From: Seminavis robusta
Taxonomy: Eukaryota; Bacillariophyta; Bacillariophyceae; Naviculales; Naviculaceae
Length of the DNA: 64,000 nt
NCBI GenBank assembly: GCA_903772945.1
Contig: CAICTM010000001.1
Location: 62,001 to 126,000 of the forward strand
Direction of reading: 5' to 3'
Position 1 is the stretch's first letter. Each line of letters opens with the position of its first letter. The position numbers and the translations under genes were made by a program. The notes beneath the pieces were generated by a model. The model was not told the origin of the DNA, did not search any database, and saw nothing but the letters and a program-made list of their open reading frames with translations. This document shows positions 62,575-64,000 of the stretch, one piece after another.

Positions 62575-63285
62575 ATGAGGCGTTGGTACAGTATCATAAA
62601 ACAGAAAGCAAACAAAACTAAAAGCCATACCAACAACATGATCGCTTCTATCAGCACCACCCTTTCCCAGGCCCTCCCTCTTTCCACGGACGCCTTCTTT
62701 GCGGATGCAGTCAATATTGCCGCTGTGGTCCTCGGCGTTTGCAGTTTTGCATGGTTGCTAAGAGAATGGAGGTCTTTGGATGAGGGTATCCTGGAAGATC
62801 AAGGCGCTTACTTTTGTGCTGAACATGAAAAGTCCGAGGAAGAAGAAGGAGAGTCCAGTGAAAGCGGCAACCGGTTTTTGGACAGGTTCACATGGTTGCA
62901 AAGAGAATGGAGGTCATTGGATGAGGGTATCCTGGAAGATTGTGGCTCTTACTTTTGTGCTGAGCAAGAAAATTCCGAAGAAGGAGAGTCCAGTGACAGT
63001 GGTAACCTGTTTTTGGTCATGGCGCAAGCCGCTACGGTTCCGTTTGCCAAATCCATGGGCGCCGAGACAATTGCCGAGACAATTGCCGAGACAGATGAGA
63101 GCGAAAGCGAAGATGAAGAGGAGGAAACCGAACCCTGCAAAGAAACCGAAGATGACATGCCAGTAAAAGGATCATCCCTTACTTCGCGCCCAAGCGAACC
63201 AGAATTGTGGCGAATGGTTCTGTCTACTGGGGCTTCCTTCAAGCAGGGTCCTCGACGCAGTTTTGTTCATCTGGAGTCGTCATAA
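62575..63285 (+). CDS. Acidic protein with an internal 47-residue duplication
   Basis: 236 residues from ATG 62575, or 215 from the second ATG at 62638 (MIASISTTLSQALP). A hydrophobic segment (AVNIAAVVLGVCSFAWLL) precedes two copies of a block, REWRSLDEGILED(Q/C)G(A/S)YFCAE followed by an acidic Glu/Ser stretch (EGESSESGNRFL / EGESSDSGNLFL). The copies lie 141 bp apart. After them comes AAETIAETIAETDESESEDEEEE (given in parts: a TIAE tandem triplet and an acidic run), then a Ser/Pro/Arg tail. No family recognised. The YFCAE block may be a short linear motif or metal site. A membrane-anchored acidic protein is the safest reading. The start at 62638 lies in a better local context. Confidence 0.6.
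   Translation: MRRWYSIIKQKANKTKSHTNNMIASISTTLSQALPLSTDAFFADAVNIAAVVLGVCSFAWLLREWRSLDEGILEDQGAYFCAEHEKSEEEEGESSESGNRFLDRFTWLQREWRSLDEGILEDCGSYFCAEQENSEEGESSDSGNLFLVMAQAATVPFAKSMGAETIAETIAETDESESEDEEEETEPCKETEDDMPVKGSSLTSRPSEPELWRMVLSTGASFKQGPRRSFVHLESS
62752..63033 (+). repeat. Two copies of a 141-bp coding unit
   Basis: GGTTGC(T/A)AAGAGAATGGAGG begins at 62752 and at 62893 (step 141 bp, 47 codons) and the near-identity continues through GGATGAGGGTATCCTGGAAG and the CTTACTTTTGTGCTGA block. Few mismatches, so a recent in-frame duplication. Confidence 0.85.
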
Positions 63286-64000
63286 AAACGTTCGCCAACA
63301 ATACACAATGGATGTATCATTCTCAGATTAACTGAAAACCGGGGGATCTTTGCCATTCTGATAGATATGAATCATATATTAATGCAAGACAGACACTTAC
63401 GGGATCTGGGTTTTTCTAGTTGTTGCCGTCTGCCGTCAGATACACTGTTGTTAGGTCTGGTCCAATTTCGTTGGAGGTTCGAACACGGAGCAAACATCGA
63501 TATCAGATGACGCAACAGAGCCATCTTCGTGGTTTTGGGAGCTGTTGTGGGCCTGCCAATCAAACATGTCTGGAACGCACCGAACTCAACGAAAGCCCTG
63601 TCATCATTATTGTTGGTTTTGAGGTTGTCCGCAACACTCTTTCCGTCTACTAGCTAGACTAGCTATCAACCCTTATTGCAGGCTGAGTTTGAGTTCAGGA
63701 GTCCCATCATTGGAGATATTATGGGCTGGGCCTATGCATAGCGGTAGGCTACTACTAGACTAGTTCGATGTAAAGTAATTGAGAAGTAATTACGGGTTAG
63801 AGTGGGCAATGCCTCGGTCAAACTTTAGGAGCAGGTAAATAATTCGTGAGGTCACCTCACGATTTAAGCATAGAAGGGGGTCTGGGGGTGGCTCGTGCAA
63901 TTTACTTTGGCTCTTTTGAATAGGGGCAAAGAGTACAAAAGCCGATTCTGCAATTAAGAGGACTTCTTGAAGTGCTTTTGGTGTGTTAAAGCATGCACTA
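63286..64000. other. 3' spacer at the right edge
   Basis: Short frames only. CTAGCTAGACTAGCTA near 63650-63665 and a GAGGTCACCTCAC inverted element (GTGAGGTCACCTCAC) at 63848-63862. Nothing else recognised. Confidence 0.4.

Noticed and set aside
1-64000. Transposons, LTR elements, viral fossils, tRNA or rRNA genes
   Set aside because: No reverse transcriptase, integrase, transposase or capsid-like protein was seen, no long terminal repeats, and no tRNA cloverleaf or rRNA stretch that I could defend by eye.

Overview
The window is nuclear DNA of a diatom, most likely a raphid pennate. The evidence is direct. A silicon transporter at 22.1-23.9 kb has both EGxQ/GRQ motif pairs and a C-terminal coiled coil. 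A DUF6824-family gene is present at 50-51 kb with a decayed relative at 13.5 kb. There are stramenopile-type ankyrin repeats of the 'GHLEILKWAHENGCPW' kind and a GH16 glucanase with a silaffin-like Ser/Lys/Gly-rich tail. Introns are short (77-145 bp in the well-supported cases) with GTAAGT/GTGAGT/GTACGT donors. Intergenic spacers are rich in short CTAG and GTAC palindromes, a style I associate with Seminavis-like genomes; the genus is inference only.

Layout. 0-10 kb: C-terminus of an unknown gene (left edge), a MYND-finger gene (-), a class I heme peroxidase (+), a NodZ/FUT-like glycosyltransferase (-), a secreted GPI-type protein (-) and a small membrane protein with a mitochondrial-type N-terminus (+). 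10-20 kb: an extended SDR reductase (-) diverging from an ankyrin gene (+), a broken DUF6824 gene, a Kunitz inhibitor (-) diverging from a GNAT acetyltransferase (+), a type II membrane protein (-), a three-copy 217-bp repeat and a WDR53-like gene (-). 20-22 kb: a telomere-like block next to a roughly 20-copy, 72-bp minisatellite with higher-order structure. 22-36 kb: silicon transporter (-), STELLO-family glycosyltransferase (+), a jelly-roll-like protein whose frame is split by a TAG (-), an NXPE/PC-esterase-like protein (-), a classical SDR (+) and a TKL-type protein kinase (-). 39-50 kb: a Ycf45/SpoIIIAA-like ATPase (+), a large disordered protein (+), a type III polyketide synthase (-), a polytopic membrane protein (+) and a GFO/IDH/MocA oxidoreductase (+). 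50-64 kb: the DUF6824 gene (-), a small ORF (-), a TPR gene (-), a Cys-rich type I membrane protein (+), the GH16 protein (+) and an acidic protein with a recent internal duplication (+).

The genes look like independent eukaryotic units, often divergent pairs sharing a 300-650 bp promoter, not an operon. A loose theme is cell surface and glycan work: silicon uptake, NodZ-like and STELLO glycosyltransferases, a PC-esterase-like enzyme, GH16 and several secreted or GPI-type proteins. Splice sites were placed by eye from donor and acceptor motifs and reading-frame continuity. No tRNA, rRNA, CRISPR array, transposon or viral fossil could be supported. Two very GC-poor or repeat-only stretches were not interpretable beyond their repeats.
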